A stretch of DNA of 64,000 nt from Paenibacillus planticolens (GCF_013141725.1 NZ_WHNZ01000039.1:270295-334294), one strand, 5' to 3'; positions 17,994-26,612 are shown, numbered from the stretch's first letter. The notes: generated from the sequence alone by a model not told the origin. A program made the numbers and translations.

Positions 17994-18557
17994 TTACAAT
18001 TTCACTTGCTTCAGCAGTTCCATATTCAGTTCCGTCACATTGACCCTGGGCTCCCCGAAAACCCCGAGCTGCCGCGCTTTCGTTTGCCGGTCAACCAGAT
18101 CGTTCAACTGCCGCTCGGCAATGCCCGTTTCCTTGCTAATCCTCGGCACTTGGGCTTTAGCTCCCTCCGGCGACAAATCCGGATCAAAGCCAGAGCCGGA
18201 CACCGTCACAAGATCAGCGGGAATATCGCTTAGCGCAGCATTTTCTTTCTTCAATGCATCGACTTTCTCCTGCATGGCCGCTGCATAGTCGCTTGATGCT
18301 ACGGCTGTATTGGAGCCGGACGAAGCGGTAGGATCATACCCTGCCGCAGAGGCCCGGGGATGAAAAAGCTTAGGCGACTCAAAGCCCTGGGCCAGCAATT
18401 CCGACCCTATGACAACCCCATTCGATTCTATGAGACTCCCATTGGCTTGTTTGGGGAACAACACCTGCGCAACGCCTGTCGTTGCAAGCGGATAAATCAG
18501 CCCACAGACGATCATGAACAGTACAGACGCGCGAATAGCTATGAAAACCGATTTCAT
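17994..18557 (-). CDS. kdpC: KdpC, chaperone subunit of the Kdp potassium ATPase
   Basis: A 187-residue protein with one N-terminal membrane anchor (SVLFMIVCGLIYPLATTG) and the KdpC periplasmic-side body: GSELLAQGFESPKLFHPRAS, ASGSNTAVAS-like segment, and the C-terminal VSGSGFDPDLSPEGA and LGVFGEPRVNV. It stabilises the KdpFABC complex and raises its affinity for ATP. The ATG follows GAGGAG by 8 bases. It lies 21 bases after kdpB and 67 bases before the sensor gene. Confidence 0.95.
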   Translation of the reverse strand: MKSVFIAIRASVLFMIVCGLIYPLATTGVAQVLFPKQANGSLIESNGVVIGSELLAQGFESPKLFHPRASAAGYDPTASSGSNTAVASSDYAAAMQEKVDALKKENAALSDIPADLVTVSGSGFDPDLSPEGAKAQVPRISKETGIAERQLNDLVDRQTKARQLGVFGEPRVNVTELNMELLKQVKL

Positions 18558-18578
18558 ACCGCGATCTCCTCGTTTCTT

Positions 18579-20621
18579 TTATACAATGTTTAAGCCATGA
18601 AGCACCATATCGATGATTTTAATGCCGACAAACGGCACAATGACACCGCCGAGGCCATACACGAGCACATTTCGCGACAACAATTTATTCGCCGACATCG
18701 CCCGGTACTTTACGCCTTTCATAGCAATAGGAACCAGCAGCGGAATGATGATGGCGTTGAAAATAAGCGCTGATAAAATCGCCGATTCCGGCGAGGCCAG
18801 ATTCATAATATTCAAAGATTGCAGCTGCGGCATGGCGAGAATAAACATCGCAGGGATGATGGCGAAATACTTGGCGATATCATTGGCAATGGAGAACGTC
18901 GTTAAGGCACCGCGGGTTATCAGCAACTGCTTGCCGATGGAGATGACCGAAAGCAGCTTGGTCGGATCGGAGTCCAGATCGATCATGTTCGCCGCTTCTT
19001 TGGCAGCCATTGTTCCTGAATTCATCGCAAGTCCTACATCCGCTTGCGCAAGCGCAGGAGCGTCATTCGTTCCGTCGCCTGTCATAGCTACCAATTTCCC
19101 CTCTTGCTGCTCTTTTTTAATCGCGGCGATTTTATCTTCCGGCTTCGCCTCGGCAATAAACTCGTCTACGCCGGCCTCCAGCGCAATCGTTGCCGCTGTC
19201 AGCGGGTTATCCCCTGTACACATCACCGTTTTGATGCCCATAGCCCGCAGCTCGGCGAATCGTTCCTTCAAACCCGGCTTTACCGTGTCCTTGAGGTAAA
19301 TCACGCCGTAAATCCGCCCGCCTACGGCAACCGCGAGCGGCGTACCGCCGGCCTTGGCGATTCGATTCGAGATCGCTTCAAGATCCCCAGGGATTTTGCC
19401 GCCAAGCCCGGCCGCATATTTCTGAATGGCATCTACTGCGCCTTTGCGGACTTGGATACCATCTGGCAGATTCAGCCCGGACATCCGGGTATCTGCCGAG
19501 AACTCCACGATTTGGGCGGTTTCGTAGGCGCTGGCCGGCCAAGCCGTGCCGAGCTTATTCGCCAACTCCACAATGGAGCGTCCTTCCGGGGTTTCGTCCT
19601 TCACAGACGCCTGCAGGGCGGCAATCGTCAAATCTTTGACAGGCACCCCGTTCACAGGGATGAACTCCGAAGCCATCCGATTCCCGAAGGTAATCGTCCC
19701 CGTTTTATCCAAAATCATCGTATCAATATCGCCGGCCGCTTCAACCGCTTTGCCGGACATCGCCAGCACGTTGAATTGGGTGACCCGGTCCATACCCGCG
19801 ATACCGATCGCGGACAAGAGACCGCCGATGGTCGTCGGAATAAGACATACCAACAGGGCAATCAATGTGGAAATTTCCAATTTCACGCCTAAATATTGAG
19901 CCATCGGAACCATGGTCACGATGACAATCAAGAAAATCAGAGTTAACACCGCAAGCAGTGTCGTTAGCGCAATCTCATTCGGTGTTTTCTGTCTTTTGGC
20001 GCCTTCGACGAGCGCAATCATGCGATCCAGGAACGATTCGCCCGGATCGGTCGTCACTTTGACCACGATGTAGTCGGAAGCGACCCGCGTCCCGCCCGTC
20101 ACCGATGAAAAATCGCCCCCCGCCTCCTTGATGACAGGAGCGGACTCGCCTGTAATCGCCGATTCGTCAATAGAGGCTAATCCTTCGATAATTTCGCCGT
20201 CAGAGGGGATAATTTCCCCGATTTCAATACGGATGATATCTCCTTTGCGCAGAGCAGTCGAAGACACTTCCTCATAAGTGCCGTCCTGATGAACCAACCT
20301 GGCCTTCGTATCCGATTTCGTCTTTCGCAGCGTATCCGCCTGCGCTTTGCCCCGGCCTTCGGCCAATGCTTCTGCGAAGTTGGCAAACAGCAGCGTAAAG
20401 AGCAGAATCAAGAATACGGCGATATTATAAGCCCGCCCCACTTCCGTCGAGCCGAATAAATCCGGCACTAAGGAGAGCAGAAGCGTAATGGCCGTCCCGA
20501 TTTCTACGACAAACATCACCGGGTTCTTCATCATCACCCAAGGATTTAACTTTTTAAAAGAATCTATGATTGCTTGGTTCACTATGTCTCTCGTTAACGT
20601 TTTTTTACGTTCCACAGCCAT
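18579..20621 (-). CDS. kdpB: KdpB, P-type ATPase subunit of the Kdp potassium importer
   Basis: A 680-residue P-type ATPase in the membrane. Motifs are ESAITGESAPV (actuator), MILDKTGTITFGNRMAS (phosphorylated Asp), KGAVDAIQKYA (nucleotide domain) and MTGDGTNDAPALAQADVG (hinge). It hydrolyses ATP to drive potassium through KdpA. I chose ATG 20621 because GGGAGG lies 6 bases upstream; the ATG six bases earlier sits directly on that site. It follows kdpA by 23 bases. Confidence 0.96.
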   Translation of the reverse strand: MAVERKKTLTRDIVNQAIIDSFKKLNPWVMMKNPVMFVVEIGTAITLLLSLVPDLFGSTEVGRAYNIAVFLILLFTLLFANFAEALAEGRGKAQADTLRKTKSDTKARLVHQDGTYEEVSSTALRKGDIIRIEIGEIIPSDGEIIEGLASIDESAITGESAPVIKEAGGDFSSVTGGTRVASDYIVVKVTTDPGESFLDRMIALVEGAKRQKTPNEIALTTLLAVLTLIFLIVIVTMVPMAQYLGVKLEISTLIALLVCLIPTTIGGLLSAIGIAGMDRVTQFNVLAMSGKAVEAAGDIDTMILDKTGTITFGNRMASEFIPVNGVPVKDLTIAALQASVKDETPEGRSIVELANKLGTAWPASAYETAQIVEFSADTRMSGLNLPDGIQVRKGAVDAIQKYAAGLGGKIPGDLEAISNRIAKAGGTPLAVAVGGRIYGVIYLKDTVKPGLKERFAELRAMGIKTVMCTGDNPLTAATIALEAGVDEFIAEAKPEDKIAAIKKEQQEGKLVAMTGDGTNDAPALAQADVGLAMNSGTMAAKEAANMIDLDSDPTKLLSVISIGKQLLITRGALTTFSIANDIAKYFAIIPAMFILAMPQLQSLNIMNLASPESAILSALIFNAIIIPLLVPIAMKGVKYRAMSANKLLSRNVLVYGLGGVIVPFVGIKIIDMVLHGLNIV

Positions 20622-20644
20622 GTTCATCCTCCCTCTCTACTCGC

Positions 20645-22327
20645 CTATCCGGCATATGCCGCCAAATGTTCAGCAATCGGCCCCAATGCCAGCGCCGGGA
20701 AGAACGTCAGAGCACCAATAACGACAATGATCATGATGAAAATCCCCATAAATAATGGCGTATTCGTGCGCAGCGTGCCCGTCGTTACAGGAACTACCCG
20801 TTTCGTTGCCAGAGAACCTGCAATAGCTAGCATGACGATAATGGAAATATAGCGACCAAACAGCATCACCATGCCAATGCCCAAGTTATAGAAGTTCGTA
20901 TTTGCGCTCAGCCCGCCAAAAGCAGATCCGTTATTGGCCGCACCTGACGTGAAAGCATACAGCACCTCGGATAATCCGTGCATCCCCTGATTGGAAATCG
21001 ATGCTATGGATTCAGGGCGAAGCAGCGCCCACGCCGTCGGCGCCAAAATAATCAGCGGATGAACCAGAATGGCGATAGCCGCTAATTTCACTTCTTTGCC
21101 TTCGATTTTCTTCCCCAAAAACTCAGGCGTGCGCCCCACCATCAGTCCGCAAATAAAAACTGCCAAGATCATATACAGCAGCCCGTTTAACAGGCCGACC
21201 CCTTTGCCGCCGAACACATTATTGAGCATCATTTCAGCAAATGGAGCGATGCTTCCCAGCGGTGTGAGCGATTCATGCATCGCATTCACGCTGCCTGTTG
21301 TCGCCGCCGTGGTAACGGCTGTAAACAAGGCTGTCTGAGACAGTCCGAAGCGAACTTCTTTGCCTTCCATGTTGCCATGTACGCCTAAAGCATCTACGGC
21401 AGGAACGCCTCTGTACTCGGCATAGAACACCGTAGCGACCATAACCAAGAAGATGATGCCCATGGCAGCGAAAATCGTCCAGCCTTGCTTCTTGTCCTTA
21501 ACCATGAGGCCGAATGCGTACACCAGCGATGTAGGCAGCAGCATCATGCACACGATATGGAGCAGGTTGGAGACCGGCGTAGGATTCTCAAAAGGGTGGG
21601 CCGCATTCGTCCCGAACCATCCGCCACCGTTCGTACCGATATGCTTGATCGACTCCAGCGAAGCGACCAATCCCCGCGTTATCGTTTGCCCGGCTCCTTC
21701 AATGGTAGTGGCTTGAACTGCCCCCAGCAGGGTTTGCGGAACGCCTTGAAAAACAAGGACAAGGGCAACAATGAAGCTTAAGGGCAGAAATACGCGAGTA
21801 ATCGCTCTGGTTAGATCGACATAGAAGTTGCCCAAATTATCTTGACGGCCAATCAGACCGCGGATAAAGGCTACAGCCACTGAGAAGCCCGTTGCCGCCG
21901 ATGTAAACATCAGGAACGTTATGGCCACCATTTGCGAGAAATAGGACAATGCGTTCTCACCGCTGTAAGCCTGCCAGTTGGTATTGGTCATGAAGGAAAC
22001 GGCCGTGTTAAAAGCTAATGCCGGAGGCATGTTGCCGATGCCGTCCGGATTAAGCGGCAAATATTTTTGCAACCGAAATACCGCATACACGAGGAGCAGC
22101 ATTACAAAGTTAACTAATAGTACGGTTCCCAGATACTTTTTCCAACCCATCGCTTCCTTCTCATTAACACCCATCAACCGATAGGCCGCACGCTCGCAAG
22201 GAGCAAAAAGACGATCAAGACCAGTCTTCTCCTGCCCGAATACTTTCACCAAGTAACTGCCCACGGGTTTCACCAGAAGCATGATAATCCCCAGTGTGAT
22301 GACTACTTGCAACAATCCCATCCCCAT
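20645..22327 (-). CDS. kdpA: KdpA, potassium-translocating subunit of the Kdp ATPase
   Basis: A 560-residue, ten-segment channel-like membrane protein of the SKT family. Family motifs are FNTAVSFMTNTNWQAYSGE, GTNGGGWFGTNAAHPFENPT, TAATTGSVNAM and GAANNGSAFGGLSANT, which are the four selectivity-filter repeats. It forms the potassium path of KdpFABC. The ATG has GGGGGAG 8 bases upstream. kdpF ends 24 bases before it. Confidence 0.96.
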   Translation of the reverse strand: MGMGLLQVVITLGIIMLLVKPVGSYLVKVFGQEKTGLDRLFAPCERAAYRLMGVNEKEAMGWKKYLGTVLLVNFVMLLLVYAVFRLQKYLPLNPDGIGNMPPALAFNTAVSFMTNTNWQAYSGENALSYFSQMVAITFLMFTSAATGFSVAVAFIRGLIGRQDNLGNFYVDLTRAITRVFLPLSFIVALVLVFQGVPQTLLGAVQATTIEGAGQTITRGLVASLESIKHIGTNGGGWFGTNAAHPFENPTPVSNLLHIVCMMLLPTSLVYAFGLMVKDKKQGWTIFAAMGIIFLVMVATVFYAEYRGVPAVDALGVHGNMEGKEVRFGLSQTALFTAVTTAATTGSVNAMHESLTPLGSIAPFAEMMLNNVFGGKGVGLLNGLLYMILAVFICGLMVGRTPEFLGKKIEGKEVKLAAIAILVHPLIILAPTAWALLRPESIASISNQGMHGLSEVLYAFTSGAANNGSAFGGLSANTNFYNLGIGMVMLFGRYISIIVMLAIAGSLATKRVVPVTTGTLRTNTPLFMGIFIMIIVVIGALTFFPALALGPIAEHLAAYAG

Positions 22328-22351
22328 AGTAGGTTCTCCCCCTGCTTACGT

Positions 22352-22429
22352 TTAAAATTTCTCCGGTTTTACCAAAACAAAACCGAGATATACCATGATA
22401 GCTGCTGCAATAATTCCAATAACAATCAC
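22352..22429 (-). CDS. kdpF: KdpF, small membrane subunit of the Kdp ATPase
   Basis: A 25-residue single-pass peptide starting at GTG: MIVIGIIAAAIMVYLGFVLV followed by KPEKF. The ending (a hydrophobic helix and a KPE-type tail) and the position just before kdpA are characteristic of KdpF, which stabilises the KdpABC complex. GGAGG lies 7 bases before the GTG. Too short for ordinary gene callers. Confidence 0.85.
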   Translation of the reverse strand: MIVIGIIAAAIMVYLGFVLVKPEKF

Positions 22430-22458
22430 ATGATTGCCTCCTCTGCGTTAGCATGTGC

Positions 22459-22545
22459 TCATGCTTTTTCGCAATATTTGAAAAAAACCCAAAAGCCAAG
22501 AAAGGTTACTGCGATGACGATGACAATCGTTACATCGTTGTACAT
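22459..22545 (-). CDS. 28-residue single-pass membrane microprotein upstream of kdpF
   Basis: ATG 22545 is preceded by a perfect AGGAGG 6 bases upstream and opens a 28-codon frame: MYNDVTIVIVIAVTFLGFWV then FFKYCEKA. This is one hydrophobic helix with a short charged tail, the same architecture as KdpF but a different sequence. It ends 29 bases before the kdpF start and begins 10 bases after the previous gene, so it is within the operon. I do not recognise a family. A second small Kdp subunit or regulator is inference from position and shape. Confidence 0.65.
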   Translation of the reverse strand: MYNDVTIVIVIAVTFLGFWVFFKYCEKA

Positions 22546-22555
22546 AACGCACCTC

Positions 22556-22972
22556 CTAATGAAATCCGGGCGATCCCAGCAGAAACCTGACATCACCATT
22601 TTTAGAATAAATGACATAATCCGCGCCTAGCCCTTTGTAAATTAATCTCGGATTTACGCTTTGGGTGACCACATAAATAGGCTTTGAAGTCCACCTGCGG
22701 CAAATTTGGAGATACCGGCAGCTGAGCGGCAAACTCTCCTCGAACAGAATGACGTTCCCGATCGGGCAGTCCGGCATATTCGTGGCCCAAGGTTCCAATG
22801 TATCCACTTGGATGATGTGTTCCACGCCCTGTGCCTCCAGCCTGCGCTTATTGGGCTTGTTGTTGGTTAGCGCAATAAACGGCATTCCGGCCAGCTTTAC
22901 CTGTGCCATAAACGCCTCGCCTGCCTTCGTCGGCGCAGCTATGAGCAGCGAATCGCTTTGCATGACTTTCAT
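22556..22972 (-). CDS. unrecognised 138-residue protein in the kdp operon, Rossmann-like
   Basis: A soluble protein with alternating strands and helices: SLLIAAPTKAGEAFMAQ, then PFIALTNNKPNKRRLEAQGV, NVILFEESLP, KPIYVVTQS and YKGLGADYVIY. The pattern suggests a small alpha/beta (Rossmann-like) fold, but it has no GxGxxG motif and I cannot name a family. It lies 10 bases before the membrane microprotein and on the same strand as kdpFABC, so it is probably part of the potassium operon. The start ATG has a GGAAAGGAAG ribosome site. Function unknown. Confidence 0.7.
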   Translation of the reverse strand: MKVMQSDSLLIAAPTKAGEAFMAQVKLAGMPFIALTNNKPNKRRLEAQGVEHIIQVDTLEPWATNMPDCPIGNVILFEESLPLSCRYLQICRRWTSKPIYVVTQSVNPRLIYKGLGADYVIYSKNGDVRFLLGSPGFH

Positions 22973-23068
22973 CGCTTCCTTTCCTGACTCATTGTAACGC
23001 CGGACCGTATAAAAATGAGGTAAAGAATACCGTGCATACGTATAAAAAAAGCATAAAAATGCGAAGCT

Positions 23069-23497
23069 CTAGAAACAGATATACGCCTCTGAATGATCAA
23101 AAACATAGGAGCGGTCGGATAGAAAATCCGGTTCTCTTATGCCTGCAGATACATGTCCAAGCTTAACGGACAAATCTAACAGAGCCGATTCCATCATGTG
23201 TGTTCGAACCGCTCCCCATGCTTCCTTTTTCAAATAGACATAGTGCAAGCCATCCTCCAGGGAAAGACCTTTGAGCTTCTGAAATACAGCGGCCCATTGA
23301 ACGAAATCCCCTTTCAGATTGCCGCATGGAATGGCGTAATCTCCTAAACCGCACGTTCCGAGACTGGTTGAGAGAGTAATCATTCCGCAATGACAGCCGC
23401 GGTTATGCCCGGGCAGCAGCTTATCAGATAACTCATCATCAAAGCGATAACATTCAATTCGGGTAATCTTGCATTCGGGAACCATCACTAGATTCAC
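23069..23497 (-). CDS. unrecognised 142-residue protein, first gene behind the kdp leader
   Basis: A soluble protein with clustered cysteines and glycines (HNRGCHCGMITLSTS, TCGLGDYAIPCGN) and a segment WGAVRTHMMESALLDLSVKLG that faintly recalls the capping domain of enolase-superfamily enzymes. The resemblance is too weak for a call. The start is uncertain: GTG 23497 lies right against AGAGGAG, while GTG 23488 and ATG 23485 have better spacing (10-13 bases). It directly follows a structured leader with a terminator, so its expression is probably attenuated. It ends 96 bases before the next kdp-operon gene. Confidence 0.6.
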   Translation of the reverse strand: MNLVMVPECKITRIECYRFDDELSDKLLPGHNRGCHCGMITLSTSLGTCGLGDYAIPCGNLKGDFVQWAAVFQKLKGLSLEDGLHYVYLKKEAWGAVRTHMMESALLDLSVKLGHVSAGIREPDFLSDRSYVFDHSEAYICF

Positions 23498-23515
23498 ACT
23501 CCTCTTTTTTGGACA

Positions 23516-23642
23516 ACAAAAAGAAGCCTAAGAACAGAGAATCTCTGCTCCCGGCTTCGGACTTGGCAGCGCCCTTGCGGGGACTCTGCGTTTAGGAACA
23601 TGCTCTGAAGTTGATGTTCTGAATATTACGCTCCTGCTGTCC
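23516..23642 (-). promoter_or_regulatory. structured leader with intrinsic terminator (candidate riboswitch/attenuator) upstream of the kdp-linked genes
   Basis: Read on the minus strand, GGACAGC at the start can pair with GCTGCC (or GTCC) near 23559-23570. It closes a junction holding GCGT/ACGC (23628-23631 with 23588-23591), a perfect GAACAT/ATGTTC stem inside that (23614-23619 with 23596-23601), and CCC-CGCAA-GGG (23572-23581). An intrinsic terminator follows at 23516-23558: GAAGCC/GGCTTC with inner CAGAGA/TCTCTG and T5. The next gene's AGAGGAG site comes 10-15 bases later. I could not match it to ydaO c-di-AMP, SAM, TPP, FMN, lysine, M-box or other classes I know. Confidence 0.6.
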
Positions 23643-23900
23643 TGAGTGTAAAACGCGATGTGGTCTCTTATTTGGCCTATTTTCGTATTTTTCGTTCGGT
23701 GGACGCGCTTTCAATTTGGAGAGACATTAGTTTCCGCTATTCATGCTTCGGTTTTCTCCCGTTTTCGCCGTTTTTTATCATATTTTTATGGGTTTCCCCG
23801 CTTTTCTTTATGCCATTTTTACAGGGCATCCTTTACACTTGAGGAGGGGATGGCACGTTTGCAAAAAAAGCCTTGAAAGGAAGCTCGCACTCTGATATAA
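23643..23900. other. gene-free, T-rich stretch between kimA terminator and kdp leader
   Basis: No convincing coding frame with a ribosome site. On the minus strand it should hold the promoter of the kdp leader; TTGAAA near 23720 is a possible -35 but no good -10 follows. GGGAGA/TCTCTCC can form a hairpin at about 23722-23765. Confidence 0.4.
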
Positions 23901-23902
23901 CA

Positions 23903-23971
23903 TGCAAAAAGTACAGGAGATCCTCGAAATTCTGCAAATTAGAAATCTGTCGAATTTGCTGTACTTTTTGC
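23903..23971 (-). terminator. terminator after kimA
   Basis: GCAAAAAGTACAG pairs with CTGTACTTTTTGC at the ends of a 69-base element with a second inner stem. It is symmetric enough to work on both strands. Confidence 0.7.
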
Positions 23972-23991
23972 TGGACGCGTCAATCCTGCTC

Positions 23992-25824
23992 CTACTTTTT
24001 CAAATGATAAGGCACCGTCGTCACAATCAGATCCTTCCGGTACAGCAGAAACGCACGGATCAGCAAGCTGGACTGATTATGCAGAGCATGCTGCCAGCTT
24101 TTCTTCGGAATAAACTGCGGAATCACGACCGTTACCCGGAAGTTTGACTCCTTCGCTTTATGTTCCACGGTGTCAATGAACTTCGTCAACGGCTGAATGA
24201 TGCTCCGATAGTGAGAATGCAGTGTCACCAACCGCACATCCGGCTGCCAATCCGCCCATTTCTCTTGAAACTGCTTTTCGGTGTCGCGGTCAAAAGCCAC
24301 ATAAACCGCAATAATCTGGTCCGGCGACAACGATTTGGCATAGTTCAAAGAATTCTCGACCACATGCGTAATCCCCGCGACAGGCACGATCATCACATTT
24401 CCTTCGATCGGGACGGCAGGCTCACATGTCGTGATTCGCAGCTGCTCGCCTACGGCCTCATAGTGCCTTTTGATTCTGTGGAACGTATAGACAATCAGGG
24501 GGAGGAAAATAAACACAGGCCAAACCTGCCCCAACTTCGTTATAAAAAAGATCAGCATGACGGTAAAGCTAATCAACGCGCCAATCAGATTGATTGTTAG
24601 TTTAACAAGCCAACCTTTTGGCTTCTCGCGTACCCACTTGACGAGCATCCCAGTTTGCGCGAGCGTAAAAGGGATGAACACGCCAACGGCATAGAGCGGA
24701 ATAAGATGCTCCGTCCTGCCTTTGAAGGCGATGATCAGAATGATGGACATAATCGACAGGAAAATGATCCCGTTGGAATACCCCAAACGGTCCCCGCGAA
24801 TCGTGAACATTCGGGCGATATATTTGTCCCGGGCCAAATTAACTGCCAGCAGCGGAAATGCCGAATACCCTGTGTTCGCGGCCAGAACAAGAATCATAGC
24901 CGTCGTACCTTGGATGAAATAATACATATAATTTCTCCCGAACGTTTGAGAGGCAATCTGGGAGACGACCGTTTCCTGCGCTTTAGGCGCGATGCCGTAG
25001 GCATAAGCCAAATACACGATGCCCGAGAACAAAATCGCTAGCAGCAATCCCATAGCCGCTAAGGTTTTGGAGGCATTGTTCGGTCCGGGATCTTTAAAGT
25101 TAGGGATCGCATTCGAGATCGCTTCAACCCCCGTTAAGGCAGAGCTCCCGGATGCGAAAGCTTTTAATAACAAGAACAGGGTAATGCCGGCGACCGGCGT
25201 CCCCAGAGAAGGATGCATATCCGGCGAGACAGCTCCCGTCATCCCTTTATACAAGCCAGCGCCAATTAATATGAACAAGGCCAAAATAAACAAATACACG
25301 GGATAAGCCAAAATCGAGGCGGACTCTGTGATCCCTCTGAGATTTAAGATCGTGATGGCGACAACGAGCAAGGTGGCGATATCCACATTGTACGGATGAA
25401 GCTGTGGGAAAGCAGAAGTAATGGCATCGGTCCCCGCCGAAATGCTGACCGCAACGGTTAGAATATAATCCACCAGCAAGGAGCCCCCTGCAAGCAAGCC
25501 TGCGTTTACGCCCAGATTTTCCTTCGAAACGACATAGGCTCCTCCCCCATGAGGATAAGCAAAAATAATTTGCCGATAGGACAAAATAAGGGCTAATAAA
25601 AGCACCAGCACACCTACACCGATCGGTATCGAGTACCATAGTGCCACCGTGCTTATCGTGACGAGAACAATTAGAATCTGCTCAGGTCCATAGGCGACCG
25701 AAGACAGCGCGTCAGAGGACAGGATCGCTAGAGCTTTCGTTTTATTCAGTTTTTGCTCCCCTAATTCTGCCGATTTAAGCGGCTGACCGATCAGGAACCT
25801 TTTCAAGGCAGATAATAACATCAT
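23992..25824 (-). CDS. kimA: KimA, high-affinity potassium importer
   Basis: A 610-residue APC-superfamily transporter that reads almost collinearly with Bacillus subtilis KimA (YdaO): KRFLIGQPLKSAELGEQKL, LAILSSDALSSVAYGPEQIL, AYPHGGGAYVVSKENLG, LVDYILTVAVSISAGTDAI, FASGSSALTGVEAISNAIP and LAANTGYSAFPLLAVNLARD. About twelve membrane segments precede a ~150-residue cytoplasmic domain (IVPVAGITHVVENSLNYAKS) ending in TVPYHLKK. KimA is a potassium/proton symporter, inhibited by c-di-AMP in B. subtilis. The ATG follows GGTGGTGGT. In B. subtilis a c-di-AMP riboswitch precedes it; I see none here. Confidence 0.95.
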   Translation of the reverse strand: MMLLSALKRFLIGQPLKSAELGEQKLNKTKALAILSSDALSSVAYGPEQILIVLVTISTVALWYSIPIGVGVLVLLLALILSYRQIIFAYPHGGGAYVVSKENLGVNAGLLAGGSLLVDYILTVAVSISAGTDAITSAFPQLHPYNVDIATLLVVAITILNLRGITESASILAYPVYLFILALFILIGAGLYKGMTGAVSPDMHPSLGTPVAGITLFLLLKAFASGSSALTGVEAISNAIPNFKDPGPNNASKTLAAMGLLLAILFSGIVYLAYAYGIAPKAQETVVSQIASQTFGRNYMYYFIQGTTAMILVLAANTGYSAFPLLAVNLARDKYIARMFTIRGDRLGYSNGIIFLSIMSIILIIAFKGRTEHLIPLYAVGVFIPFTLAQTGMLVKWVREKPKGWLVKLTINLIGALISFTVMLIFFITKLGQVWPVFIFLPLIVYTFHRIKRHYEAVGEQLRITTCEPAVPIEGNVMIVPVAGITHVVENSLNYAKSLSPDQIIAVYVAFDRDTEKQFQEKWADWQPDVRLVTLHSHYRSIIQPLTKFIDTVEHKAKESNFRVTVVIPQFIPKKSWQHALHNQSSLLIRAFLLYRKDLIVTTVPYHLKK

Positions 25825-25942
25825 ACCACCACCAATTTTTTAAGTTCTCCCTTAAATTACCCTGTAGCATCGAATAAGAACCAAGGATCCTAATGCCAAG
25901 TTTCTACAAAAGGAGAGCCGCTTCTAGCTCCGATAAAACGAA

Positions 25943-25974
25943 CAAAAAGAGGGCTGCCTGGAAGCAACCCTCTT
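25943..25974 (-). terminator. terminator after NAD(P)H oxidoreductase gene
   Basis: Minus-strand GAGGGTTGC / GCAGCCCTC stem followed by T5. Confidence 0.85.
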
Positions 25975-25989
25975 CTTGTCTATTTTTCC

Positions 25990-26556
25990 TCAAGCCTTGC
26001 TGGCCATATCTGCTACTTGATCCAACCACGCCTTGCGTGTCGCCTCGTCGGAGCCCGGAACGGACTCGAAAAAGATGTGATACAGCACCTCGAATCCGCA
26101 GTACTCGAAAATTCCTTTGTCAGAAGTCAGCCGGAGCGCCTGCTGCATGCCACTCGCCTCATACTCGGCCAAAGATTTGCCTTGCGTGTTCAGGATGACG
26201 ACTTTTTTGCCTTTAAGCAGGCCCATCTGCACCCCGTTCACATACTTATAGGCAAAACCGTAGGAGAAGACGCGCTCAATGTAGCCTTTCATGATAGCTG
26301 GCATTCCCGTCCACCAAATGGGATAAATAAAGGTAATGACATCCGCCCATTTCAAATACGCCTGCTCTTCCAAGACATCTTCACCGATCCCGCCGATGAT
26401 TTCGCTGCTTTTGAGCGCTGGCTCGAACCCGATTTCGTATAAATCGCGAACCCTAACGTCATGCCCCTTTTGCTGAAGACCCTCTATAGCTGTTTGTAAA
26501 ATAGCGTGATTAAAACTCACTTTAGACGGATGTGCGTAAACAATAAGATGATTCAT
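25990..26556 (-). CDS. flavodoxin-fold NAD(P)H dehydrogenase (quinone) family protein
   Basis: A 188-residue flavin reductase of the MdaB/KefF/YwrO type: MNHLIVYAHPSKVSFNHAIL (FMN loop), DLYEIGFEPAL, ADVITFIYPIWWTGMPAIMKGYIERVFSYGFAY and GKKVVILNTQG. It reduces quinones or similar electrophiles with NAD(P)H. I chose ATG 26556 because GAGGAG lies 8 bases upstream; the open frame before it overlaps the operator. A TetR regulator is encoded upstream and an operator-like site lies between the two, so it is the likely regulated target. Confidence 0.88.
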   Translation of the reverse strand: MNHLIVYAHPSKVSFNHAILQTAIEGLQQKGHDVRVRDLYEIGFEPALKSSEIIGGIGEDVLEEQAYLKWADVITFIYPIWWTGMPAIMKGYIERVFSYGFAYKYVNGVQMGLLKGKKVVILNTQGKSLAEYEASGMQQALRLTSDKGIFEYCGFEVLYHIFFESVPGSDEATRKAWLDQVADMASKA

Positions 26557-26590
26557 GGGGAATGCTCCTCTCGAATTCGAATATAATTTA

Positions 26591-26612
26591 TTATTGATTG
26601 ACCAATTACTAA
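26591..26612. promoter_or_regulatory. TetR operator-like site before NAD(P)H oxidoreductase gene
   Basis: TTATTGATTGACCAATTACTAA matches 19 of 22 positions of the core of the perfect palindrome at 27178-27215. It lies between the tetR stop and the oxidoreductase start. (Motif is 22 bases; read as TTATTGATTGA plus CCAATTACTAA.). Confidence 0.7.

Noticed and set aside
23610..23640. A SigA promoter TTTACA-N18-TAATAT on the minus strand
   Set aside because: It overlaps the 5' strand of the leader structure (GGACAGC and GCGT), which would then not be transcribed. Both cannot be right and the structure has more support.
23658..23876. Small plus-strand open frames in the kimA-kdp gap
   Set aside because: No ribosome site, T-rich phenylalanine-heavy sequence in all frames, and no recognisable domain.
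25825..25942. ydaO-class c-di-AMP riboswitch before kimA
   Set aside because: The gap is short and lacks the conserved blocks of that class; no terminator or structured leader precedes kimA.
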